A stretch of DNA of 35,334 bases, taken from Chloroflexota bacterium. Its GTDB lineage: Bacteria > Chloroflexota > Anaerolineae > UBA7937. The notes under the pieces are model-generated. The model worked only from the letters and a program-made list of their open reading frames with translations. It was not told the origin of the DNA and searched no databases. This document shows, in pieces, positions 8,009 to 15,000 of this stretch. The stretch spans positions 1 through 35,334 of the forward strand of contig DMLA01000018.1 of NCBI GenBank assembly GCA_003453555.1, read 5' to 3'. Position numbers and translations under genes: made by a program. Each line of letters opens with the position of its first letter. The stretch's first letter is position 1.

Positions 8009-8024
8009 CGTCGCAGGGGTCGCA

Positions 8025-9236
8025 ATGCGCTTGAAACACCTCTCTCTCACTAATTTCCGTAACTATCTCCGCCTGGAGTTGGATCTCCCCCCACAGATCA
8101 CCCTTCTGCAAGGGGGCAACGCCCAGGGGAAGACCAACCTCCTGGAAGCCATCTACTACCTCTCCGCCGCCAGTTCGCCCCAGGCAGAGGCGGACCACCA
8201 ACTGATCAACTGGCGCGCCTGGGAAGAGGATCTCCCCTTCGCCCGGCTGACAACGGATATAGAGGGTGGCTCTCTCAGAAGGTTGGAGATAACACTGCTT
8301 CCCTCACCCCAAGGAAGTCTGCGTAAAGAGATCAAGATAAACGGCGTGAAGCGGCGGGTGGCCGATCTTTTGGGCCTGCTCAAGGTGGTGATTTTCCTCC
8401 CCGATGATGTGGGGTTGATAGCCGGCTCCCCTAGTCCCCGCCGCCGCTATCTGAACGCTCTCATCTCCCAGGTCGACAGGGCCTATCCCCGGGCTCTACA
8501 GGAGTATGAACGGGTCCTCATCCAGCGGAACTATCTCCTCCGTCGCCTGCGAGAGGGAGGCGATTTGAGCCAGTTGGAGTTCTGGGATGAGCGGTTAGTG
8601 GAGAGAGGTTCCCGACTGATAGCCGCGCGCTTGCGAGCGGTCAGCGCCTTGAACGACCTGGCCCAGGAGATCCATCGCCACTTGACCGGAGGGGAGGAAG
8701 ACCTCCGCCTCTTTTACAAGTCCAGCCTCCCTCTAGAAGGGGGGGCTAAGAGCCCCTACCAACTACCCCTGGATATGCTCCACCATCCAGCATCTCAGAT
8801 GGTCCAACCCCATCTGCCGGCGGAGGAGATCGCCAACCTCTTCCACCAGCGGTTGAGGGAGAGGCGTAGGCAGGAGATAGAGAGGGGCGTTACACTCGTA
8901 GGCCCTCATCGAGACGATCTCCGCTTCTTCATAGGGGGGATGGATCTTACCATCTACGGCTCTCGGGGGCAGCACCGCACCTGCGCCCTATCGTTGAAAT
9001 TGGCTCAGGTGGGGCTCGTCCGCTCTCAAACCGGGGAGCGGCCTATCCTCCTCCTGGATGATGTGATGTCGGAACTCGATCTGGCCCGGCGAGAATATCT
9101 CCGGGCCTCTATCGGCGGCGAGGAGCAGGTGATCATCACGGCCACGGAACTGGCCCCTTTCCCCCCCGACTTTTTGAGAAGGGCGGCCCTCTTCCGCATC
9201 GTAGAGGGGAGAGTGGAACCTTTCTCTGTGCCCTAG
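8025..9236 (+). CDS. recF: DNA replication and repair protein RecF
   Basis: Starting at the ATG at 8025 gives 403 residues beginning MRLKHLSLTNFRNYLRLEL, the typical RecF N-terminus. The Walker A is GGNAQGKTNLLEAIYYLS (near residues 34-51). The ABC-type signature is YGSRGQHRTCALSLKLAQ and the Walker B is ILLLDDVMSELD. RecF is an SMC-like ATPase that loads RecA at single-strand gaps with RecO and RecR. An in-frame upstream ATG at 7944 would add residues encoded by the terminator hairpin and is rejected. Immediately downstream the base composition changes to AT-rich accessory DNA. Confidence 0.96.
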   Translation: MRLKHLSLTNFRNYLRLELDLPPQITLLQGGNAQGKTNLLEAIYYLSAASSPQAEADHQLINWRAWEEDLPFARLTTDIEGGSLRRLEITLLPSPQGSLRKEIKINGVKRRVADLLGLLKVVIFLPDDVGLIAGSPSPRRRYLNALISQVDRAYPRALQEYERVLIQRNYLLRRLREGGDLSQLEFWDERLVERGSRLIAARLRAVSALNDLAQEIHRHLTGGEEDLRLFYKSSLPLEGGAKSPYQLPLDMLHHPASQMVQPHLPAEEIANLFHQRLRERRRQEIERGVTLVGPHRDDLRFFIGGMDLTIYGSRGQHRTCALSLKLAQVGLVRSQTGERPILLLDDVMSELDLARREYLRASIGGEEQVIITATELAPFPPDFLRRAALFRIVEGRVEPFSVP

Positions 9237-9253
9237 GCGACCCCAAGAGACAA

Positions 9254-9296
9254 TTGACCTCTCTGCTATCAAATGGTAAAATGCGATGGAGGTCAA
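9254..9296 (+). promoter_or_regulatory. Promoter and inverted repeat of nuclease gene
   Basis: TTGACC (9254-9259) and TAAAAT (9277-9282) at 17 bp spacing form a good promoter reading into the AT-rich gene. It is bracketed by a perfect 8-bp inverted repeat, TTGACCTC (9254-9261) and GAGGTCAA (9289-9296), one arm of which contains the -35 box and the other of which follows the -10. This layout would suit a repressor or autoregulator; the repeat could instead act as a weak terminator for recF. Confidence 0.6.
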
Positions 9297-9374
9297 GTTT
9301 CTTTAAGTTTTGATACATTCTTCGGTAAATTTGACGTTAAGTGAAATTCCGCCTCCAATAGGAGTAATGCAAAA

Positions 9375-10277
9375 ATGGAGATTGAACATAAGTTAGGCGG
9401 CACACAAGTGGAATATGGCTATATTTGGTGGAAGACAAAGGAGAATGACAAATACAGACAAATCCTTCCTGAGGGGGATTTTACTGTAGATTTGCAGGGC
9501 CAAAAAATCGCTGGGAGAAAGGTTGACTGGAAACAGGGCCGAGTTTACATCGGGAAGAAACCTATGCAGGAATTGTTTCAGAAAGACGATGTCGTTATTA
9601 TTTCAAAGTCTTCTGATGGAAAAGCAGTAATTGTTAGAAAAAAGGAGGGTTATGAGCCCCCACCACCAGATTTAGTTTCTAAGCTACGGGATTCACAACG
9701 AAATACTGATGACCCTACTTCATTTGAAAAAGCGTTAGTCGAGGCTTTCCAATACCTGGGTTTTTCTGCTGAGCATATAGGCGGAAGAGATGAGCCTGAT
9801 ATTCTTATCAATGACGACTTCAAGATAATTCTTGATTCCAAGACTACAAAGGAAGGGGTGATAACCGAGAGATATATTAATTTCAATGCCCTGGATAGAT
9901 ATAAGGAAAAGTATAAAGCAAATCATCTTGGCGTAGTGGCTCCAGGGTTCTCAGAAGGCTATGTCAGAGAAACAGCCAAAAAACGAGGAGTAATCCTTAT
10001 CGAGACCGAAGCAATTTGTAAGCTTTTGGAGAATCACGCAGTCTATCCTTATGAGCCAACCCGAGTTGTTGAGATTTTGTTCAAATCTAGCAAGTGGGTT
10101 ATTAGCACAATGGATATCCCACCATCCACTATTGACCAAGAAAGATTAATAGAAATTACAGCCAAAATTCTTTCAGACATAAGGTCAACGGGCAAGCAAT
10201 CCTTTACCAGTCGAGAACTGCATATTGCATACCAGTGGCAAGGACTTAACTACGAGGTTGATGACATAGAAAATTAG
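9375..10277 (+). pseudogene. PD-(D/E)XK nuclease gene, 5' part, interrupted
   Basis: This 300-residue open frame is markedly more AT-rich than its surroundings. Residues 1-90 form a beta-rich N-terminal region of unknown function. Residues 115-220 look like a restriction-endonuclease fold: E118 in a helix, GGRDEPD142 and then IILDSK156, giving PD-x11-D-x-K. The arrangement resembles the FokI cleavage domain (GG, PD, DTK). The frame stops at a TAG that is the first three bases of the inserted element. The original C-terminus continues at 12100-12258. It may be an orphan restriction enzyme or a DNA-damage nuclease; no methyltransferase partner is present. Losing the last 51 residues leaves the catalytic motifs intact, so residual activity is possible. 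Confidence 0.8.
10272..10274. repeat. Target site duplication, left copy
   Basis: AAT immediately precedes the left inverted repeat and forms an asparagine codon of the nuclease. An identical AAT follows the right end at 12100-12102. Three bases alone are weak evidence; the support comes from exact frame restoration after removing one copy with the element. Confidence 0.65.
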
Positions 10278-10296
10278 GAAATATTTCCGGTTGCCG
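10275..10296 (+). repeat. Left terminal inverted repeat
   Basis: The end begins TAGGAAATATTTCC followed by GGTTGCCG. It matches the reverse complement of the right end at 19 of 22 positions. The tip itself contains a 12-bp palindrome, GGAAATATTTCC, that could form a hairpin or bind a dimeric protein. Confidence 0.8.
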
Positions 10297-10367
10297 GTGG
10301 TGAGGTGCCAAAGCCGTAGTAGGGGCTGTGGATTTGTGGGGAACACGGAGAGTCGTCCACATATCCA

Positions 10368-11177
10368 TCAGCTTTCCTCTTGGGCAGCAAGGGCCAGATC
10401 GGGATGGAACTCAAGCACGATCTCGTGGTATTGTAGCACAGTCCATAGACCCCGCCCAATGGCATGGCTGATTTCGGTGACATTCAGCCCCTTACCCAAC
10501 AGTACCTTTACACGTTCATAGTCCTTGAGGTAGCGGTCTACCGCTGCCAAGCTGTGGCCGGTGCTGCGAGCGATCTCCGGAGGGCTAACCCCTTTCTCAT
10601 ACAAGCGCACCATGACCCCCTTGTGGGTCGGATTGCTGCCCTGGTCGAGGACGTAGCCCTTGAGCGGCAATACCTCACCGGTTCGCTCGAAGTGGTCCAG
10701 GATGCACCGGCGCACCGTGCTCATGGAACGGTTGATCAGGATGGAGAGGTCAGCCAGGGAGAGGAGGAGTCGCCCCCCGGGGTTGTCCAGGCCCCCTTTC
10801 ACCAGGCGGACCACACGGCGGATGTCCCGTTCGTGCCCCCAGACGCGGGCGTGTTTGCCCTTGGGGCAACCCTGGGCCAACTCGGCGATATCCTCGGCAG
10901 TGATCAAGGGCAGCACTGCGGTGACAGTAGGCTCATCCTCCGCGCGTCGCCCGGCCCGTGGTTTGCGTCCTTCGTCCAATGTCCCTCGCCAGACGATGTG
11001 GCCCGGAGGCACCAGGTCGCCATCCCGGTAGTACTCCCTGTGCAGGTCAGCGATGTCATCGGCGATCATCTGGATCACCCTGTGGCTGCCCACCAACTTG
11101 TACTCCTTCTCCAACAGGTGGATGATGGCCTGCCGGAAAGTGCGCTGGGTGGCCGCGTGGTAGTGATTCCTGCTCAT
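10368..11177 (-). CDS. DUF1670-like HTH protein, second gene of element
   Basis: Starting at the ATG at 11177 gives 269 residues (MSRNHYHAATQRTFRQAI...). The C-terminal half has two helix-turn-helix-like segments, SPPEIARSTGHSLAAVDRYLKDY and NVTEISHAIGRGLWTVLQYH. Another lies mid-protein (SLADLSILINRSMSTVRRCILDHF). The protein aligns along most of its length with the preceding gene product, for example HKGVMVRLYEKGVSPPEIARSTGHS against HKVLIVELYLKRCTYTEIMQRTRHS. The two are divergent paralogues and plausibly act as a heteromer on DNA. The ATG overlaps the TGA of the first gene (TGATG), so translation is coupled. The DUF1670 assignment is by recalled family pattern. Function and catalytic residues are unknown. 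Confidence 0.8.
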   Translation of the reverse strand: MSRNHYHAATQRTFRQAIIHLLEKEYKLVGSHRVIQMIADDIADLHREYYRDGDLVPPGHIVWRGTLDEGRKPRAGRRAEDEPTVTAVLPLITAEDIAELAQGCPKGKHARVWGHERDIRRVVRLVKGGLDNPGGRLLLSLADLSILINRSMSTVRRCILDHFERTGEVLPLKGYVLDQGSNPTHKGVMVRLYEKGVSPPEIARSTGHSLAAVDRYLKDYERVKVLLGKGLNVTEISHAIGRGLWTVLQYHEIVLEFHPDLALAAQEES

Positions 11178-12001
11178 CACACCCCCCTTTTTGGCACCGC
11201 AACCCAGTGTTGGGTGCCGGCGCTGACCATCTGAACCATCTCTGCCAGCCGATCTTGATACTCTGGGATGTCGTAGCGCCAGTAAAGCTCCAGGTACTCC
11301 TGAGTCAGCCGCTCGGAGATGGCCACGGCGTAAGCGATCCCCCTCACCTTCAGGCCCTTGCGCCTCAACATCACCACCCGACCAAAGGTCTGGAGGTAGC
11401 GCTTGATGGCGTAAGCGGAGTGGCGGGTGCGCTGCATGATCTCGGTGTAAGTGCAACGCTTGAGGTACAGCTCCACGATGAGCACTTTGTGGCTCTGCCC
11501 ACGGCCCACCCCCCGCAGCTTGCCGCGTGTAGCCACCCGGTAGCCTTCTGCTTCAAGGAGAGCAATGTCTGAGCGGACGGTGCGCGCAGACACGCCCAGG
11601 GCCTTGGCTAGGTCTTCTTGCGTCGGCTCGCCTCCCTGCTCCAGGGCCTCGTCAACCAGACGCAGAATGCGCACCCGGCGCAAGGCGATATGGTTGTGCC
11701 TTCTGAGCACGGCCAGGTCCTCCTCGCCTGCATCGAGCGTCCAGGTCACCTCTACCATATCCGTCTGGTGCAGAGGACGGCCGTGAGGCGCACCGGCTGC
11801 GGCAATTACTTGACGAATCTGTCCGGGCCGTAGGCGGCCGGATGGATCACCAGAAACGGCATGGAGGCTGAAGACTTCCTTGGCTAACTCCAGAATGCCT
11901 TCCGAGACCCGGGGAGCCAGCTCAAATCCAGTCTCGAGCTCGTGACGAAACCGTTGATCCAGTGTCTTGACCGCCAGACGGTCAATTGCAGTACGTACCA
12001 T
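11177..12001 (-). CDS. DUF1670 domain protein, first gene of element
   Basis: The 274-residue protein starts MVRTAIDRLAVKTLDQRFRHELE and continues APRVSEGILELAKEVF, a pattern recalled for the DUF1670 family of Chloroflexi and archaea. A winged-helix-like region follows (PTQEDLAKALGVSARTVRSDIALLEAEGY), then RGQSHKVLIVELYLKRCTYTEIMQRTRHSAYAIKRYLQTF and a further HTH-like C-terminus. The ATG at 12001 is chosen because AGGAGG lies at 12008-12013, six bases upstream; an in-frame ATG at 12028 has no such site. It is the first gene of a two-gene operon filling the mobile element. It probably binds DNA; whether it catalyses transposition is unknown. Confidence 0.82.
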   Translation of the reverse strand: MVRTAIDRLAVKTLDQRFRHELETGFELAPRVSEGILELAKEVFSLHAVSGDPSGRLRPGQIRQVIAAAGAPHGRPLHQTDMVEVTWTLDAGEEDLAVLRRHNHIALRRVRILRLVDEALEQGGEPTQEDLAKALGVSARTVRSDIALLEAEGYRVATRGKLRGVGRGQSHKVLIVELYLKRCTYTEIMQRTRHSAYAIKRYLQTFGRVVMLRRKGLKVRGIAYAVAISERLTQEYLELYWRYDIPEYQDRLAEMVQMVSAGTQHWVAVPKRGV

Positions 12002-12037
12002 AGCATGCCTCCTGTGGTGAGGTACCATTCGCCGAAG

Positions 12038-12066
12038 AGTCTACCTCAATCGGCATCCTTATCCAA
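12038..12066 (-). promoter_or_regulatory. Weak promoter candidate for DUF1670 genes
   Basis: On the minus strand TTGGAT (12066-12061) and TAGACT (12043-12038) are spaced by 17 bp, about 36 bp upstream of the first DUF1670 ATG. Each box matches consensus at only three or four positions, so this is tentative. Confidence 0.3.
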
Positions 12067-12077
12067 CCCCATCACCT

Positions 12078-12099
12078 CGGCATGCGGAAAAATTTCCTA
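12078..12099 (-). repeat. Right terminal inverted repeat
   Basis: Read on the minus strand the end is TAGGAAATTTTTCC followed by GCATGCCG, matching the left end at 19 of 22 positions. The GGAAAAATTTCC tip is a near palindrome, as at the left end. Confidence 0.8.
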
Positions 12100-12258
12100 A
12101 ATGTAAATGCTTTAGAGTTTTTGTCAACCACACCATTCAGTATTATCACAAAAGAAGAGAACAAGTATTTTGTTTCAGATGATATAGATACTGTACTAAA
12201 GAAAATAGGGTTGCTTCTTCAAGCATTCAACAGGATCAGGGGTGCAGAACTTCACTAA
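12100..12258 (+). pseudogene. PD-(D/E)XK nuclease gene, 3' part
   Basis: This AT-rich open frame of 52 codons plus TAA begins at the second AAT of the target duplication (NVNALEFLSTTPFSIITKEE...). It has no start codon or ribosome binding site of its own. Its composition matches the 5' fragment and its frame joins that fragment exactly once the element is removed, giving a predicted intact protein of 351 residues. It encodes a short, mostly helical tail (DDIDTVLKKIGLLLQAFNRI). The host organism therefore probably makes only the truncated form. Confidence 0.8.
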
Positions 12259-12286
12259 ACACGCAAAGCGTTATACCAGCCACATA

Positions 12287-12316
12287 AGTAGGGCGGGTTT
12301 CTATACCTGCCCTACT
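12287..12316. terminator. Bidirectional terminator
   Basis: AGTAGGGCGGGT (12287-12298) pairs with ACCTGCCCTACT (12305-12316), with one G-T mismatch, and is followed by CTTT. It separates the split nuclease gene (+) from rsmG (-) and can serve both. Confidence 0.7.
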
Positions 12317-12325
12317 CTTTGCTTC

Positions 12326-13045
12326 CTAAACTAGCGGCCGCTTGGCCGGCACCCCTGGCCGGCGGGGGTATTTTTCAGGGGTGGGAGCCACCTTCTCCAC
12401 CACTACCAGGTTCCGCCAGCCCATAGAGAACGGCAACTCTAAACCCCTCACCTCTCGCAAGCGCCCCCCCAAGACCCTGAGAGCCACCTGAGAGGTCTCC
12501 AACTCCTCTTCAATATCTGGCCCCTTCTGAGCCAAGAAGATCCCCCCTATCCGGCAAAGGGGCAGGGCGTACTCTAGAAGCACGGGCAGGGTGGCCACGG
12601 CCCGGGCTAATACCAGATCGTACCCCTCTCGGTGTCCGGGCTGACGACCCACTTCCTCGGCTCGCCCCCTTATGATCGCCACCCCCGGCAGTTCCAATCT
12701 TTCCACGAGGTATTGCAAGAACTGCACCCTCTTCTTCTTAGCCTCAAGAAGTGTCAGTTCCATCTGGGGCCGGGCTATCTTCAAGGGGAGGCCGGGGAAG
12801 CCGGCCCCGGCCCCGATATCGAGGTATCGCCATCGCTCTGCGGGCAACCCCGCTAAAACCAGGTGGCAGGAGAGGGAGTCCAAGAAATGCTTAATCTGCA
12901 CCTCTTGGTAGTCGGTGATAGCGGTGAGGTTGGCCCGCTCGTTCCAGGCGATCAGTTCCTCATAATAGGTCTGGAAGGCGGCCAACATGTCCGAGGTGAG
13001 GCCCAGCCCCCACCGGCGGGCTCCTTCCTCCAAAAGTTCCATCAT
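12326..13045 (-). CDS. rsmG: 16S rRNA (guanine-N7) methyltransferase RsmG
   Basis: This 239-residue protein is RsmG/GidB, which methylates G527 of 16S rRNA using SAM. The hallmarks are LIAWNERANLTAITDYQEVQIKHFLDSL, motif I YLDIGAGAGFPGLPLKI, EAKKKRVQFLQYL, and DLVLARAVATLPVLLEYALPL. The start may be the ATG at 13045 or the adjacent ATG at 13042. A TATAAT lies only 6 bp upstream of the first, so the message is likely leaderless. RsmG is a frequent origin-proximal gene, often near parAB; here it faces away from them across the inserted island. Confidence 0.95.
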   Translation of the reverse strand: MMELLEEGARRWGLGLTSDMLAAFQTYYEELIAWNERANLTAITDYQEVQIKHFLDSLSCHLVLAGLPAERWRYLDIGAGAGFPGLPLKIARPQMELTLLEAKKKRVQFLQYLVERLELPGVAIIRGRAEEVGRQPGHREGYDLVLARAVATLPVLLEYALPLCRIGGIFLAQKGPDIEEELETSQVALRVLGGRLREVRGLELPFSMGWRNLVVVEKVAPTPEKYPRRPGVPAKRPLV

Positions 13046-13051
13046 CTAATA

Positions 13052-13057
13052 ATTATA
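13052..13057 (-). promoter_or_regulatory. -10 box for rsmG
   Basis: A minus-strand TATAAT lies 6 bp before the rsmG ATG. The expected transcription start coincides with the start codon, implying a leaderless mRNA. No convincing -35 box is present at 17 bp spacing. Confidence 0.5.
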
Positions 13058-13090
13058 CCCCGACTTCATGCGAAGAGCGACCTATTGTGC

Positions 13091-13096
13091 TATAAT
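13091..13096 (+). promoter_or_regulatory. -10 box for solute-binding protein gene
   Basis: TATAAT lies 34 bp before the ATG at 13131, whose ribosome binding site GGAAGGAG is at 13118-13125. The -35 region is weak. It diverges from the rsmG -10 box within about 40 bp. Confidence 0.5.
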
Positions 13097-13130
13097 GGGT
13101 TTAGCGTTCTTCTCGATGGAAGGAGCCTAT

Positions 13131-14408
13131 ATGTCTAAGGTCGCTGGTCATGGGATCTGTTTCTCCGTTGTGGCCTCCCTTATCCTGATGGCGCTTTTGG
13201 GGTGCGCCGTGGCCGAAACCCCCACGCCTCCAGCCAGCCTCACGCCTTCCCCTACGGTCGCCAAGAGCCCTACGCCTTCGCCCTCCCCCTATGCCCCTCC
13301 CTCGACTATCACCCTCTGGACTACGGAAGCCTTCCTTCCCTCCCCTGATACCTCCACCGGAGAGGTGATGGAGGGGATATATCAAGGTTTCCGGGAAGAG
13401 CATCCCGATATCGCCGTCCAGTTCGTGCCTAAGCGGCCTTACGGGAAAGGGGGCATCCTGGATTTCCTCCTCACGGCCAGCGCCGTGGCCCCCCAGACCC
13501 TCCCTGACCTGGTGACCATCGACCTCTCCCAAGTGGAGTTCTTACTGGGGAAGGAGATCCTCCAGCCCTGGGATGGGCTCATCCCCCAGGAACTGGCCGA
13601 CGATCTCCTCCCCCGCATCCGCCAGGCGGGCAGCAAAGAGGGCCAACTCGTAGCCTTTCCCTTTCAAGTAGATATAGAACACCTGGTCTATAACCCCTCC
13701 CTTATAGATAGCCCGCCCCGCACCTGGGATGAGTTGCAGAGCCAGGAGACCACCTACGTTTTCCCTGCCGGAGGTGAGGAGGGCGTCAATTCCTTCCTCA
13801 TCCACTATCTGGCTTTGGGCGGCTCCCTGGTGGATGAGGAGGGGAACCCTGATTTAGATGAGGCCGTTCTAACCCAGGTGCTGGAGTTTTACAGAGAGGG
13901 ATATGAAGCAGGGTATATCTCTCCTTCCGTCTTGGACCTGAAGAGCCTCGATGACTCCTGGGCTCTCTTCAAGGAGGGTGGGGTGGCCATGGCGAACGTC
14001 AGCTCCCAACACCTCCTCATGGAGGGGGCCGGGCAAGCCTACGCTCCTCTACCCACCAAGAACGGGGCTCAAGCCACCATGGCCCGGTGTTGGGCCTTCG
14101 TGCTCTTAACTCCCGATCCCCGCCGCCAAGCGCCAGCGGCGGAGTTCGTCGAATGGTTCTTGACCCCGGAGAACCTGACCGCTTGGGCTCAGGCCAGTGG
14201 TCATCTACCCCCCAGCCGTTCGGCCCTCCGCCTGGCGATAGAGGATACCGGATACCGGCTCTTTGCGCGGCGTCAAATGGAAGCGGCCTATCTCCGCCCT
14301 TTGAACGCGGAGATAGCCGCCGCTCTCCAGCAGGCGGTAGTAGATGTTTTGAGCGGCAACGCTACCCCCCAAGAGGCAACCGACCAAGTTATTCAAACCT
14401 TACACTAA
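13131..14408 (+). CDS. Extracellular solute-binding lipoprotein (ABC transporter)
   Basis: Starting at the ATG at 13131 gives 425 residues. A signal peptide ends in the lipobox ALLGC (Cys about residue 24). A proline/threonine/serine-rich linker follows, with TPSP repeats typical of surface lipoproteins. The rest is a type 1 extracellular solute-binding fold: ITLWTTEAF near residue 62, then DIAVQFVPKRPYGKGG, LVAFPFQVDIEHLVYNPSLID and GVAMANVSSQH. These proteins capture sugars or related solutes for an ABC importer. No permease or ATPase gene lies beside it, so its partners are elsewhere. An upstream in-frame ATG at 13068 lies before the -10 box and is rejected. A strong terminator follows. 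Confidence 0.88.
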   Translation: MSKVAGHGICFSVVASLILMALLGCAVAETPTPPASLTPSPTVAKSPTPSPSPYAPPSTITLWTTEAFLPSPDTSTGEVMEGIYQGFREEHPDIAVQFVPKRPYGKGGILDFLLTASAVAPQTLPDLVTIDLSQVEFLLGKEILQPWDGLIPQELADDLLPRIRQAGSKEGQLVAFPFQVDIEHLVYNPSLIDSPPRTWDELQSQETTYVFPAGGEEGVNSFLIHYLALGGSLVDEEGNPDLDEAVLTQVLEFYREGYEAGYISPSVLDLKSLDDSWALFKEGGVAMANVSSQHLLMEGAGQAYAPLPTKNGAQATMARCWAFVLLTPDPRRQAPAAEFVEWFLTPENLTAWAQASGHLPPSRSALRLAIEDTGYRLFARRQMEAAYLRPLNAEIAAALQQAVVDVLSGNATPQEATDQVIQTLH

Positions 14409-14443
14409 AACAGGGGACGGAGCGATCGCTCCGTCCCCTGTTT
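14408..14443. terminator. Bidirectional terminator, perfect palindrome
   Basis: A perfect 36-bp palindrome has a 16-bp stem (AAACAGGGGACGGAGC and its complement) around a GATC centre. Its flanking A and T runs make it work on both strands. It separates the solute-binding protein gene (+) from hsp20 (-). Confidence 0.9.
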
Positions 14444-14456
14444 GTAACTCCAGGGC

Positions 14457-14900
14457 TTACTTGCTCTTCACCTTGATGACCTTGGGCTTCGCTTCCTCGG
14501 CCTTGGGGATGGTGAGGGTGAGGAGACCGTGCTCGAAGGTGGCTTCGGCCTTCTCCCCTTGCACTCCGCTAGGTAGGGTTATCGAACGGGAGAAACGGCC
14601 GTATCGCCGCTCACGACGGATATAGTCCTTCTCCTCCACTTTCTCCTCGGCCTTGGTCTCGCCAGCGATGGTAAGGGTATTGCCGGCGATGGTGATGTCG
14701 ATATCCTCCGGCTTGACACCAGGGACTGCGGTCTTCACCACCACGTTGTCGGGCGTCTCATACAGATCGATGGCCAAGGTCTCCTCGGTGGGCAAGAGCC
14801 ACCCTGTGCGGGGCCGAACCCAACTCTCCTCGAAGAGCCGGTCCATAGCCTCCCGCAAGGAAATCAAATCCCTAAAGGGTTCCCAACGAGTGATGCTCAT
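14457..14900 (-). CDS. Small heat shock protein Hsp20
   Basis: This 147-residue alpha-crystallin-type holdase binds unfolding proteins without ATP. N-terminal MSITRWEPFRDLISLREAMDRLFEESW is typical of class A bacterial Hsp20. The crystallin domain spans about residues 42-135, with AVPGVKPEDIDITIAGNTLTI and the conserved FEHGLLTLTIPKAE (A/G-x-L motif). The tail ends in KVIKVKSK. A strong site, AGGAGGAGGTG, precedes the ATG, and a near-perfect sigma-70 promoter lies upstream. It is divergent from the dnaJ-hspR-clpB cluster, with a shared 140-bp control region, so co-regulation by HspR is likely. Confidence 0.94.
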   Translation of the reverse strand: MSITRWEPFRDLISLREAMDRLFEESWVRPRTGWLLPTEETLAIDLYETPDNVVVKTAVPGVKPEDIDITIAGNTLTIAGETKAEEKVEEKDYIRRERRYGRFSRSITLPSGVQGEKAEATFEHGLLTLTIPKAEEAKPKVIKVKSK

Positions 14901-14936
14901 GGCTACACCTCCTCCTAAAGGTTTTTCTCGACCATT

Positions 14937-14965
14937 ATTATACCAACTTTAGCCCCATTTGTCAA
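14937..14965 (-). promoter_or_regulatory. Promoter of hsp20
   Basis: On the minus strand TTGACA (14965-14960) and TATAAT (14942-14937) are both perfect and are spaced by exactly 17 bp. Such a strong promoter on a stress gene implies repressor control. Confidence 0.88.
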
Positions 14966-15000
14966 GTCTTATAATACTCGCTTGGCAAGATAGTTGACAA
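14959..15000. promoter_or_regulatory. Candidate HspR operator: three TTGNCAA sites
   Basis: TTGTCAA (14959-14965), TTGGCAA (14982-14988) and TTGACAA (14994-15000) lie between the divergent hsp20 and dnaJ genes. The first and last coincide with the two -35 boxes. TTGTCAAG and CTTGGCAA form an imperfect inverted repeat with a 14-bp gap. The classical HAIR and CIRCE sequences are absent. HspR, encoded two genes away, is the natural candidate ligand; this is inference. Confidence 0.35.

Larger units (their letters stand above)
10275..12099. mobile_element. Insertion element carrying two DUF1670 genes
   Basis: This 1825-bp element has imperfect 22-bp terminal inverted repeats (19 of 22 matching) and is flanked by AAT on both sides. 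It splits the nuclease gene so that deleting the element and one AAT rejoins codons GAA-AAT-GTA-AAT in frame, which is strong evidence for recent insertion. Inside are only two minus-strand genes, both of the DUF1670 family, overlapping by one base. No DDE, serine, tyrosine or HUH recombinase is recognisable. It is therefore either a transposon whose mobility proteins are the DUF1670 pair, or a non-autonomous element moved in trans with these genes as cargo. Its GC content resembles the host chromosome rather than the AT-rich gene it entered. Confidence 0.85.

Noticed and set aside
7944..8024. Extended N-terminus of RecF
   Set aside because: The added 27 residues are encoded by the dnaN terminator and the recF -10 box. 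RecF homology starts at MRLKHLSL.
11150..11177. HYH near the N-terminus of the second DUF1670 protein as a HUH nuclease motif
   Set aside because: The motif lacks the flanking hydrophobic strand and no downstream catalytic tyrosine helix is apparent. A single HxH at the N-terminus is not sufficient.
10464..11833. Long plus-strand open frames opposite the DUF1670 genes
   Set aside because: They are antisense shadows. The minus strand has proper start signals, coupled genes and recognisable HTH segments, whereas the plus frames give low-complexity His/Gln-rich sequence.
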